From assembly GCF_000687475.1 (NCBI RefSeq), contig NC_057321.1, positions 1,860,001-1,924,000 of the forward strand: 64,000 nucleotides of DNA, given 5' to 3'. Shown in pieces: positions 1 to 9,746 of this stretch (position 1 is the stretch's first letter; the number at the start of each line of letters is the position of its first letter). A program made the translations under genes and the position numbers. The notes beneath the pieces were generated by a model that did not search any database, had not been told where the DNA came from, and saw nothing but the letters and a program-made list of their open reading frames with translations. Source of the stretch: Ustilaginoidea virens. Its lineage: Eukaryota; Ascomycota; Sordariomycetes; Hypocreales; Clavicipitaceae.

Positions 1-2123
1 TTGCGTGGAGAGACTTGAGCGGCGACAACGGTGACCTCTACGAATTCGTTTGCGACAGTCAAGCATCTTCCGCCCAAGTGGAGCAGTTTGTACAGGTCGC
101 CAGACAGTGTCAGTACGAACGCAAGTACCGCAAGTCTCATACCACCGCCTCAGACGAAGACTACCAGCAGTTCGAATTCCACGACGAGAACCCAATACCG
201 CCTGCCAGCCCTCTTCATAGCCCGGTGCTCGCCCGTTCCATAGAGTCAGTCGACGACATGTATGCCAAGGCAAACACTGCTGCAAAAAGAGAACCACTTG
301 CTGCCGCAAAGCAGCTAACACCTGAATCCGAACCCATACCCGAACCCGAGCCCGAACCCGAGCATGAACCACAGAAGAGCTCACATCCACCTGAGCCTGA
401 CTCTGCTCCAGAGCCACTCGAGATCTATGCCGCCGTTCCAGCCGAGCTACATCTGTACGATCCCCAGCCTGGACATTTTGTCCTTGTCGATGAATCCGTC
501 ATTGCGACGGTCTCGGAAGTCGGAACATGGCAATATTGGCTGCAGATCGAAAACAAGGACAAGTCATGGATTGGCACATCTGTTGTGCCTGAATTCAACC
601 CAGTTTTTGACTTCGAGTATCTCTCGTTCGTGTTCAATCACTACAGCAATGATGCCACGGCTAGGTCTTGGTTGCTTAGATTCAAAGATCAACATACTCT
701 CGAGAAATTCCAGGAAGCAGTGATGCAAGCCATCTGGGAGAGACTGAACGAGACCAAGTGGGCCAGAGTCCAAGAAAAAGAGCGCGAATACGTGCTTGAC
801 GCGTTTGGTGATATGAACATAAACGATTCCCTGCCGCAGGAAGAAGCCGAAGAGGAAGAGGCAGAACTCGACGAAGAGGATCATGATGATGGTGTCCGCA
901 GCGACGAATATGACTCGGCGGGAGAAAATGACGAGGCTGCTGAAGAAAGAGAGCCGGGAGAGGTCAATTCTCAGTTGGCTGTCGGATACAAACACGACCG
1001 ATCCTTTGTCGTGCGCGGCTCCAAGATTGGCGTTTTCTCTCATACGGCCGATAATCGCTTAAAGTTCAACACCAACATCTCCAAAGTTACCACTCCAAGC
1101 GGCAAGCTCATGAGCCCCAAAAAGGTCATGCTCCATAGCGAGGATCGGGACCTCATCATGCAAAACGATGTGGATCCCAACAAGTTGTTCCGCATGGACA
1201 TTGAGTACGGCAAAGTTGTGGACGAGTGGAAAGTTCACGACGACATTCCCGTAGTCACGTTTGCTCCCGAAAACAAGTTTGCCCAGATGACGTCTGAGCA
1301 GACCTTCCTGGGTGTGTCAAACAATGCGCTATACCGCATAGACCCCCGCCTGTCCGGCAACAAGTTGGTAGATACGGATATGAAGCAGTATGCCTCGAAG
1401 AATGATTTCTCAGCTCTGGCGACCACCGAGAAGGGCTACATTGCTGTAGCCAGCAACAAAGGTGATATTCGCTTATTCGATCGACTGGGCATTCGTGCAA
1501 AGACCCAGCTTCCTGCCCTGGGTGACCCCATCATCGGCATGGATGTTTCTGCCGACGGTCGCTGGATCCTGGGTACGACAAAGAATTACATTCTGCTGGT
1601 TGACGCTCAGCAAAAGGGCGGCAAGAACGATGGCAAGCTTGGATTCGAGAAGGGCTTCGCGGCCGACTCCAAGCCACGTCCTCGCCGTCTGGCCCTAACT
1701 CCGGAGCATGTCGCTCAAGTCTATCACGAAACCGGAAAGGCCGTGGCTTTCACGCCGGCCAAGTTCAACGCGGGAGAAGGTGCCGAGGAGAAGAGCATTA
1801 TTACCGCTACGGGGCCATACATTGTCGAATGGGATCTCAAGAAGATTCTGCGCGGCACGAAGGCTCCTTACAAGATCAAACGCTATCAGGACGAAGTCAA
1901 GGCCGACGAGTTCAAGTTCGGTTCCGACAAGAATGTCATTGTTGCATTGCCCAACGAAGTCAACATGGTAGCCAAGCAGAGTCTGCGAAAGCCCACTCGC
2001 GAGAGCATCATGGGAGATGTTCGATTGAGCAGTGGCGGTCGCCGCAGCTCTGGGCGGATCGGAAACAGCCAGAGTGGAAGATACAAGCTGGGCAGGGACG
2101 ACATAGTCAATTCGCCGTATTGA
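1..2123 (+). CDS. VID27: VID27 family cytoplasmic protein, 5' end outside the window
   Basis: The reading frame is open at the left edge (the frame entering at base 3 has no start), so the N-terminus is missing; about 707 residues and the stop at 2123 are present. Order of parts, counted from base 15: a Pro-Glu repeat tract (about 105-135), a PH-like region (about 140-265, around GHFVLVDESVIATV), an acidic linker (about 275-315), and the conserved C-terminal VID27 beta-propeller-like domain (about 325-680), which contains RSFVVRGSKIGVF, KGYIAVASNKGDIRLFDRLG and MDVSADGRWILGT. The yeast family member is linked to vacuolar import and degradation of fructose-1,6-bisphosphatase; its biochemical activity is not established. 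No intron is needed in the visible part. The family call is secure; the function in this organism is inferred. Confidence 0.93.
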   Translation, partial: AWRDLSGDNGDLYEFVCDSQASSAQVEQFVQVARQCQYERKYRKSHTTASDEDYQQFEFHDENPIPPASPLHSPVLARSIESVDDMYAKANTAAKREPLAAAKQLTPESEPIPEPEPEPEHEPQKSSHPPEPDSAPEPLEIYAAVPAELHLYDPQPGHFVLVDESVIATVSEVGTWQYWLQIENKDKSWIGTSVVPEFNPVFDFEYLSFVFNHYSNDATARSWLLRFKDQHTLEKFQEAVMQAIWERLNETKWARVQEKEREYVLDAFGDMNINDSLPQEEAEEEEAELDEEDHDDGVRSDEYDSAGENDEAAEEREPGEVNSQLAVGYKHDRSFVVRGSKIGVFSHTADNRLKFNTNISKVTTPSGKLMSPKKVMLHSEDRDLIMQNDVDPNKLFRMDIEYGKVVDEWKVHDDIPVVTFAPENKFAQMTSEQTFLGVSNNALYRIDPRLSGNKLVDTDMKQYASKNDFSALATTEKGYIAVASNKGDIRLFDRLGIRAKTQLPALGDPIIGMDVSADGRWILGTTKNYILLVDAQQKGGKNDGKLGFEKGFAADSKPRPRRLALTPEHVAQVYHETGKAVAFTPAKFNAGEGAEEKSIITATGPYIVEWDLKKILRGTKAPYKIKRYQDEVKADEFKFGSDKNVIVALPNEVNMVAKQSLRKPTRESIMGDVRLSSGGRRSSGRIGNSQSGRYKLGRDDIVNSPY

Positions 2124-2697
2124 ACGGAGAGGGGTCTCATGGGATTTTAATGCTCACGCAGGCAAACAGCAGCGGGACTGGGTGATTCGGGAAAATTATA
2201 CACGTGAGCGACGGTGGGGGGGGGGGGGGGTTCGCTTATTTTTCTGGTCGTTCTCTCTCTTTTTTTTTTCGTTTTTTTCTTTCGGTTCGCTGTTGACCAT
2301 GTGTTGGCGACTAGAGAGCTGGAGTCTGGGGAAAGGGGGGGGGAGCGGGCGGGTATCCGCAGAACAACACCAGGACGAGATCAGTTCGAGCATCTTGGGT
2401 TTCGTACAGTAAGCAATCTTGCACATTAACTTACATGTTTCTGTTAAGGAATAGGGAGCACAGACTGCTTACTATTATCACTTCTAGGGGTGGGGGTACC
2501 GTTGCCCGTGCCGGGCGAGTGTGCTTGGTAGAAGACCTCTGGCAGGTAGCTCACGAGAGTAATTAGAAGGCAGAGGGCAGGAATAAAGACATTCCAGGAA
2601 CCTCCTTTATGGGGAACTGTTGGAAACTGTTCTTTATATTCTTTCTCTTTTTCTTGATTTATTTCACCCTAAAATTAGATTTTATTTTTAAAGAAAG
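2124..2697. other. Intergenic region with homopolymer tracts
   Basis: This is the 3' flank of VID27. It holds a G run at about 2214-2231, a T-rich run at about 2261-2280 and a second G run near 2333-2342. Short ORFs here on both strands are products of these tracts. No gene, tRNA or repeat element was recognised. Confidence 0.6.
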
Positions 2698-3544
2698 GGT
2701 TCCTTCCCACAGTTTACGCGCTTAATATCCAGGGCAACTAGATATCACTCACGTGACCTACATTGACTGCGTATATACAAACACTTCCCTCTATAGTCTC
2801 TAACTCGTCCTTGCCTCAACTCTTGATCATTATTGCCTTACTCTATTATTATTGTTGCCTCAACTCTGTTATCATTGCCTTAACTCTATCATCGTTGCCT
2901 CTTATCACAATAGCTATATACAGCGAGAATCCATTGCCGCAGCCTGACTTTAGGCGTATTTCCGAGGCCTTGGGAGCATTATCCGTAAAACGGAAGAGAC
3001 AACCTCCACATCGCGGAACCCAACTACACCTGGCATTAATGGAGATGCACGCCAACCAACTACCTAAGCTACATACCAAGACAAAACTTTAAAGTCGGAT
3101 GCGCTCAACCCGGACGGGCAGCAAACCCCTCCCACCATGGCTGCGGGAGCACCTGGGCCTGGCAGGGCACCCAGGAGCTCGATTGGACAAGTTCGATACC
3201 GTTGGCTTTTCGAGAAGGCAGCTCTTGGTTAGGAACTGGGAACCGCCAAGCGCTACGCAAGCCACCCTGCAAACCATTCAATTGGTCAATAACGGCCTGG
3301 GGATCGCTTAAGAACGACCTCAGAAAAAATCCTCAACCAGCTTATGCAGCTGAACGAAAAGGTAGATACATTATATCGCAAGCTAGATCTATTAGATCAC
3401 ATCCTAGATTCATTATATCGCAAGGTCGAAGACCTGCGTATATAGATAACTGCAGAGTACGTTATATTACGATAATTCTTTTTGAAATATAGTATGGGGA
3501 GCTAATTATGGAAACAAACAGACGTCGGAGTGCAATCAAAATAA
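2698..3544 (+). pseudogene. Broken upstream copy of the small coiled-coil gene at 3735-4356
   Basis: This unit starts with the same 64 bases (2698-2761) that begin the next unit (3545-3608). It then carries a decayed exon 1: the residues SENPLPQP are readable near 2917, but both ATG codons of the intact copy are lost (ATAGCTATA replaces ATGGCTATG). The exon 1 end (relic of LNRLVQLNEK...KVEDLR) is found near 3330-3450, followed by an intron relic (GTACGT donor near 3456 and a GGGGAGCTAATTATGG-like branch region) and the first bases of exon 2, where the copy stops at the start of the next unit. About 200 bases at 3090-3290 have no counterpart in the intact copy. It is a truncated tandem duplicate and is not expected to make protein. 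Confidence 0.75.
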
Positions 3545-3734
3545 GGTTCCTTCCCACAGTTTACGCGCTTAATATCCAGGGCAACTAGATATCACTCACG
3601 TGACCTACCTTAGCTGCACATATAAACACTTCCCTCCAACTCACCCTTGCCTCAACTCCATCATCATCGTTCCCTCAACTCCGTCATCGTTGCCTCAACT
3701 CGACCATCGTTGCCTCAACTCCCATCTCATCACA
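3545..3734 (+). promoter_or_regulatory. Promoter of the small coiled-coil gene, duplicated upstream
   Basis: The first 64 bases match the unit at 2698-2761 exactly. They include the E-box-like CACGTGAC (about 3598-3605). A TATA-like ATATAAAC follows near 3620 in the intact copy. C/T-rich CCTCAACTC repeats then precede the ATG. Perfect identity here contrasts with strong divergence of the downstream bodies. Promoter function is inferred from position. Confidence 0.45.
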
Positions 3735-4356
3735 ATGGCTATGAACAGCGAGAATCCATTGCCGCAGCCTAACTTTGGGCTTATTTCCGAGGGCTTTGGG
3801 TCATTATCGGAACAGTTCGCGCTTTGCGCTAACTTACCTGCCGTTAACAATGGAGATCGCTTAGTAACGACCTTGCAAACAATCCTCAACCGGCTTGTGC
3901 AGCTGAACGAAAAGGCAGATGCATTAGATCGCAAGGTCGAAGACCTGCGTTCAGATATGAGTGCAGAGTACGTTATACTACGATGATTCTTTTTTTGGAA
4001 TATAGTATGGGGTGCTAATAATAACAATAAACAGACGTCGAAATGCAATCGCGAGACTCCAGAACTCCTCGGTAATGAGTGTGAGCGAGGATCTGGTGGC
4101 CTTGCATAACCCCGCCACGGGTGCCTTGATTAATAATTTCCCGCCGACTCTTGGTCACCTGGACCGTCTAGAGAGTAAGTCCTTGACTATTGATATAATA
4201 TTCACAGAGTCACGTTATATTAACTATGGGTCAATTATAGTGCGGCAGGTGAACGAGCTGTTGCAGCAGCTAGGCGAGGTAGGAACAGGTCGGATCGACG
4301 AAAGGAGAAGACATCTAATGCGTACGATCGGTGTACTTGCGCGGAAGTTGCGATAG
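3735..4356 (+). CDS. Small coiled-coil hypothetical protein (162 aa), three exons
   Basis: Proposed exons are 3735-3967, 4035-4174 and 4241-4356. Intron 1 has a GTACGT donor, a GCTAATAAT branch site and an AACAG acceptor; intron 2 has GTAAGT, TTAACTA and ATAG. Joining them restores one frame: MAMNSENPLPQP, then a short heptad-rich helix (LNEKADALDRKVEDLRSDM), then RRNAIARLQNS, FPPTLGHLDRLE and ELLQQLGEVGTGRIDERRRH. The C-terminal pattern (NAIARLQNS, FPxTxxxLxxL, LLxxLG, ERRRxLxxxIGV) recalls a common group of fungal hypothetical proteins of unknown function. Intron 2 is 66 nt without a stop, so it could be retained. I do not recognise a catalytic motif. The gene is the downstream member of a tandem duplication. 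Confidence 0.6.
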
Positions 4357-4594
4357 ATAATGTCTGTCTATTCATCGTTCGGGAACTGAACAACTTGCAC
4401 ACTTTATTCTATGAGTCTTCTGCATAGGAGCATCTTCTTCTACGGCAAGTTGAGGAGGAGAAGGAGGCTACAGAGTTATTCTGTAATCAAGCAAAGCTGT
4501 GCCGAAGGTGCAGCGTGCGCTACGTAAGTGCGTAAAGCGTGCCTTCCAGCTTTGCCTAGAGATTTGCGAAGAAATCGGAAGGCAAGGCAGGAAG

Positions 4595-4915
4595 TATTGA
4601 TAGGAACTCGGTATGCCTAGTTGTCCGTAGGGTCGCGCGCGTGGTATGATGTACCGGGTGATCACTAAGCAAAGGATTTTATTACTTTGCTAATAACTAT
4701 CTATTAAAGAGGAAAAAGGAGGCAAAAGAAAGGAATTATATGATGTGGCCTCTTTTGTGCGCGTGCTGTAGTATCGGCGCGGTCGGGCCGGGCTACCCGT
4801 GTGCCCTACCGGGCACAAGGGCAAAAGGGCCAAAGTGGCCACATCGTGTGCAGCGGTGCGCGGCACATCCGTCGCAATGTGTCTAATTGGGCACCCTGCG
4901 ACAGCGATTCCGATA
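4595..4915 (-). mobile_element. Solo LTR (321 bp) with TSD GGAAG
   Basis: It is flanked by GGAAG at 4590-4594 and 4916-4920. The insertion sits exactly where the related repeat at 17.1 kb is uninterrupted. On the minus strand it starts TATCGGAATCGCTGTCGC and ends CCTATCAATA; it aligns along its whole length with the plus-strand solo LTR at 42,236-42,564. Base composition is GC-rich and little altered, unlike the elements at the right of the window. It contains an inverted pair, GATGTGGCC (about 4742) and GGCCACATC (about 4837). No internal retroelement sequence lies beside it. Confidence 0.85.
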
Positions 4916-5331
4916 GGAAGGGCATAGCTTTTTCTCGCTTTCCCTCTTTAAAATACAGTAAGGCCATCCTATAGAGATATCTCCACTACCTGCTTAGTAA
5001 TTCGTTGAAAAACTTTTTAGAATTCTCAATTCGAGCGAATATTAATCAATAAAGTCGGCAAAGTATTATAGTATACTGCTTCCCTTTAAAAAAGCATAAA
5101 AGAACGTAAAAGTACGGAAATTAGGCGGTAAGGTTCTGCTATACAAAGGCGGTAGGTATTCTGCTATATAAAAGGCGGTGATAAGCGTAATTCTGCCATG
5201 CTTTCTAAGCAGAGGCCTGCTGCAGGCGAAAAAGCCTGCTGTAGGCGGAAGCTCGCCGCAGGCGGCCCCCGGCAGGGCTCCCGGATGGGAATAATAAAAA
5301 ATGCACTATATTAAAAATATTAAAGTTAAAA

Positions 5332-5575
5332 GAAGGTAGTATAAAGGCGGTAAAAAAAGGCAGTAAAAAGGCGGTAAAAAAAGGCAGTAAAAGGCGGTAA
5401 AAACGATAGTAAAAACGATAGTAAAATAAGATAGTAAAAAAGGTAGGGCAAAGGCGGTAAAATACGGCAGTAAAGGATGGTAAAATAAGGCAGTAAAAAG
5501 GCAGTAAAAGGCGGTAAAGGTAAAATAAGGTAGTAAAAATAGCAGTAAAAAGAATAGTAAAAAAGGCAGTAGTAG
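5332..5575. repeat. Minisatellite of about 10-13 bp units (RGYRGTAAAA type)
   Basis: About twenty imperfect units follow each other, such as GGCGGTAAAA, GGCAGTAAAA, CGATAGTAAAA and AAGGCAGTAAAA. The array lies inside the dispersed repeat. The related copy at 17.1 kb has only isolated GCGGTGAAATAAAGCAG-like units, so the array expanded locally. Confidence 0.8.
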
Positions 5576-5654
5576 CTAAGCCGGACTAATATTTACCCGT
5601 CTGGCTACTCCGCTTTCCCTGTGCCTTTGATACTGAAGAATTCAGCGGCACCCT

Positions 5655-6518
5655 AGTACTTATAGCTTAGGGCTACTGTAGCTTTGCGCCTCCTACGATG
5701 CCGATAAATTCGGCGCGTCGGCCTAGTTTCCTGGTGTGCGTGCATTCGGTCTCGGTTGGTGGTGTCCTTCTTTGTCGCGTCAACGTTTGTTTTTATCTAT
5801 TTTCATAGAGCTACGTATCGATACCACTTTTGCTGCATAGATCCCGCGGATGAATGCACGTTTCCGCTATTCCACCCGGTTTTGTCGTCATTGTCGGGTG
5901 CTCGGCATGTATCAAGGGGGTTGGAGGAGCGTGGGCCTGTGATCATCTTCGGGGTGTCGAGGTACCCGCCTCTAAGAAGAGTGGTGATTTACTGGGACGG
6001 ATGGTTTAGTCCCGGCCATTGATGCCCCAGCGACTTAAGACTTGCCAGATGAGGGGGAAGGCAAATACTGATGGCATGTCACATGTTTCCAAGACGTTCT
6101 TCAACTGCAAAATCTGTTGGTGTCTAAAATTTGCACGCGGCTGGTACCGCATTATGCCGTGATAGCAGCCCAGAGTATATAGTGCCGGGCAAATAGCGCG
6201 ACCTACTGGATTGTTCACTGTACAGGGAAGAGAAAACGAGGCGGAAGAGGAGGGAAGAGGGAAAAGCAAGGCCAACCCAAACCATCTGCGCCATGGCCGA
6301 TAATGTATGTGTGTAGTGATGGCTACTCTAACCTAAGTGCAATAACATTGGCAAGATGATTCATCGTTTATCGTGCTGAAAAGCAAACAATTTAAAAGAA
6401 GTAATGATGGCAAACAAAGACGCGGGAGAGAAACGACAGAAAAAGAAGAATAAAAAGAGAAGAAGAAGAATAAGAGGAAGAAACGAAAGAAAAGAAAACA
6501 CAAAGCCCGAAGAATAGT
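5655..6518. other. Intergenic region between repeat island and TPS1
   Basis: No gene was recognised. The ORF at 5756-6022 has no family features. The last 110 bases (about 6410-6510) are a purine-rich GA tract, probably in the 3' UTR or terminator area of TPS1. Confidence 0.5.
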
Positions 6519-8170
6519 CTATTCCTGAGTTGGGGAAACTGCCTCATCGTCTTCTTGACCGGGCCCCACGACAGCCCCGGAGACGTTGCGCAACGTCTTG
6601 GGCTGGACAGAAGAGTCGAGACGGTTCATCTCGGACACAAAGCTCGTGCCCCACCATGAGCTTGTGTATTTGAAAACGTAGCGCTCAAGCTTCTTGTAGT
6701 TGGCCGCGCGTTGCTCCTGGCTCATGGTGACGGCGTCGTGAATGGCGTTGGCCAGCTCTTCAGTGTTCCATGGGTTGACGATCAAGCTGCCGTTGAGGGA
6801 TTGCGCGGCACCCGTGAATTCGCTGAGAATCATGACACCATGCCTTTCTTGTTGCGTAGCAATGTACTCATACGAGACGAGATTCATGCCATCCCGTGTT
6901 GATGAAACTAGGCACACATCGGACACGGCATAAAGCGCCGTGAGCTCGTCAAAGGAGACGGACTGGTGGAGGAAGTGAATGGGCATGAATTCTATGGTAC
7001 CGAATTTGCCGTTGATGCGACCGACGAGCTCGTTTACCACGGCGCGCAGATTTTGATACTCCTCCACATCCTGTCGGGAGGGAACGGCAACTTGGACCAG
7101 CACGACCTTGCCTATCCATTCTGGATGCTCTGTCAAAAAAACTTCGAGAGCGTGCAGCTTTTGTGGCACTCCTTTGATGTAATCCAGGCGATCAACACCA
7201 ACAATCAGTTTGACCCCTTCGAATTTGCGGTTCAAGGCAGCAATGCGCTCCTTTACAGAGGGCTTCTTCAAGCCCTCGACAAACTTGTCGGGATCGATGC
7301 CAATGGGAAACGCCCCAATGGTGACAAATCTCCCGTTCCAATCAACGCCGTTCGGCGTGGTATGCGTACCCAAGATGCGTGAGCAGCTACTCAAAAAGTG
7401 GCGTGCGTAGTCGTATGTATGGAATCCAATCAAATCGCAGTCCAGAAGACCGCGCAGCAGTGCCTCGCGGACAGGCAGGATACGATAAATCTCGCTGCTT
7501 GGGAAAGGCGTGTGAAGAAAGAAGCCAATCTTGACCTTGTTCTTCGTTTTCGCAATTTTCTGGCGCAGCATTTGTGGCAAAAGCATGAGGTGATAGTCAT
7601 GAACCCAAATCAAGTCGCCGTCTTGGACGTCTTTGATGACGGTTTCGGCGAACAAGTTATTCACCTCTTGATAGGCAGCCCATGCGGATTCATCGAACGT
7701 AATCTCCCCGGGGTGATAATGAAATAATGGCCAGAGAATGGAGTCTAGATACCACCAGTTGCTTGTTAGTGACGTTTTTCCTGATTTCGAAATTGCTCAT
7801 GCGGGGTGGGGAAATTTTGGAGAAGTTGGTCTTATGCTTAGTTAGCCGTACTTGCAAATCCATTGTAATGTCTATCAGCAAGCTCGTCGTCAATGAAAAC
7901 TGGATGGGCGCCGTACTCGTCCTTGAGTCGCTTCTTCATGCCATCCACCTCATTGTCAGGAACTTCGAGACCTGGCCAGCCGTACCATTGGAAGCTTGTT
8001 GTTTTACTCAGACCACTCAGACCAGTGACAAGTCCTCCGGACGACATGGAGAAGGTGTAGCTGCCATCATCGGACCGCTTGATGGTAATGGGCAGCCTGT
8101 TGGACAGAAGCAGCAGCCGGCCTTGGATCTTGGGCGCGAGGCCGTCGGTAATACTGGTGTCACTGGACAT
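6519..8170 (-). CDS. TPS1: Trehalose-6-phosphate synthase (GT20), 514 aa
   Basis: The product joins UDP-glucose and glucose-6-phosphate into trehalose-6-phosphate in the cytosol, the first step of trehalose synthesis. Exons are 8170-7852 and 7744-6519; the 107-nt intron has a GTACGG donor and CTAG acceptor and splits the Asn codon in FAN|SILWPLFHYHPGE. GT20 hallmarks visible are LLLLSNRLPIT at the N-terminus, SSGGLVTGL (phosphate loop), WVHDYHLMLLPQ, GVDRLDYIKGVPQKL (the Arg/Lys that hold the donor and phosphates) and RDGMNLVSYEYIATQ. Length is normal for a fungal Tps1 and there is no phosphatase domain, so it is not Tps2. Start chosen: the only ATG upstream of LLLLSNRL. It is divergent from RRP6 across 1.6 kb. 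Confidence 0.96.
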
Positions 8171-9746
8171 GACGTTGCGTGCCGGGAGGCTGACCTTAAG
8201 GCCGAAATTTCTGTGAGATAACTGCGCAGTGCCGAGCTGTGGGAGATATTTCGGACCAAGGAAGCAAATTGAACCTGAATAGGCAATAAAGTAATCGCCC
8301 GCCGGCTGATGACTCGGGCTATTTTTCTGATATCAGAGATGACTGTTTCTTTTTTTTTTATTCTTGTTATTGGTTTTTTCTTGTGATTTTTTTTTCTTGT
8401 TCCTCTTTTTTATTCTGAACTGTTCGAGGTCAGCACAGTAATGTCATGCTCCAAGGTCCTGCTGATGAAGAAAATAGAACCGTTTTTATTCGCGGTTGAT
8501 AAGCCTGGTTCGAGCTTGTCATAGAAAGTGAGTGGGCGGAAGAGGGGTCGTCTAATTTGTTCCGTTGACAGCTTCCCAACTTGGCTTCCCAACTTGCAAG
8601 GGGCCCGCAACTTGTCTCAGATGGCTTGCTTACTGGTCGGACGGCCGCTCGACTTTTGAAGAGAATCTAAGTACTTGGTGATAGCCGTGCAGTTAAAGGG
8701 AGATTAGGAGCTGGGAAATAATGTTCATCGAGCATCAGAAAGAAGGTTTCAGTCATGTAGCATTTAATAAGTCTACTACGCTCAGATTTCATTATCTAGC
8801 ATGCTTAGAAAATCGCGCGGGGAGGTAGCTTATTCCTCTGACGTAATGCTGCGAGGGCCGGACTGGACGTCTTCCTGATGTAATTGACTAACCAACGAAA
8901 ACTACCTGAGGCAGGATTTCCGACGAATACCCGGCTTCTACGGGAAGGTCAAGGAAGGCTTCAGCGGAAAGAAGATCGCTTTTGCATTCAAAACCGGCCA
9001 TGTCATTCCATTTTCACCAGGAAATTGCCAGATTATCGCTGCCTTTCGTTCTCTGTCCCCCCCCCCCTCTTCCCAAAGCTCCGAATCGTCATCTGCGCAG
9101 CGTGGTTGGGCATAAAAACTTGAAACCGTATCTAGCGGACTCATTGGCTGGACTGACATAGTCGTGCTCGTTCAATAATCAATGCAAGCCTACCGTTCGA
9201 TCACATGGACATCAGCTACCTTGTTCAACAGAATGCTTCAAATGCGAATGCGGGGAGGGGAGGCAGCATTCCTCTATGTCATAACAGTTTGATTATCATG
9301 CGTATCGAGGGAAATGACAGCTGCGCATCTCGCTTTACTGACCATGCAGCCACACTCTAAATATTCCCTCATAGTAACTTGAAACTTCCCTACATGATAG
9401 ATATCCTTCCATAAACTCCGTAGCTTTGTGTCTGCTATTTCGAAATAAAGACTCGTATCGTAAAGATAACCACTACTCTCATTGCAGGCCAGGCGCCTCG
9501 TGGAATACTTGTTCTTGAACGTGATCCGGGACTAGAGGCGAGTTTAAATCCACCAATGACTCTAATTGGGGCCTAACGAGCTTTGTTCTCAACTCACTGT
9601 AATTGCCCAAGTACCCAGGTACCGCACTTATCGATAACCCGTCGCAGTTGCTTTTGCTCGAAATTTCAATCACTTTTGCGACATCGACACCTTCTTACCG
9701 GCACGACGGACGGACCTGGGCTTCTCGGCGGCGAGCAGTACTCGCC
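8171..9746. promoter_or_regulatory. Shared upstream region of TPS1 and RRP6
   Basis: No gene was recognised between the two divergent genes. AGGGG stress-response-type sites lie at 8543-8547 and 8599-8603. A perfect tandem 13-mer (GCTTCCCAACTTG twice) lies at 8571-8596. A long T-rich tract is at 8347-8410 and a C run near 9058-9066. AGGGG elements drive stress induction of yeast TPS1; a similar role here is inference. Confidence 0.4.

Larger units (their letters stand above)
4549..5654. repeat. Dispersed non-coding repeat, copy 1 (interrupted by a solo LTR)
   Basis: This copy shares its start (GCTTTGCCT, AGATTTGCGAAGAAA), middle (CGCTTTCCCTCTTT; AAAGTATTATAGTAT; TGCTTTCTAGGCAGAGG-like; GCAGGCGGC) and end (CTGTGCCTTTG, GCGGCACCCT) with the copy at 17,127-17,733, in the same orientation. 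It is longer because of the solo LTR at 4595-4915 and an expanded minisatellite at about 5332-5575. Near 5104-5180 there are also imperfect direct repeats of GGCGGTA...TTCTGCTATA. No coding frame, LTR pair or terminal inverted repeat was found, so the class is unknown; it may be a non-autonomous element. Confidence 0.65.

Noticed and set aside
2182..2429. Opposed ORFs of 70-76 codons downstream of VID27.
   Set aside because: They are produced by G and T homopolymers and have no conserved features.
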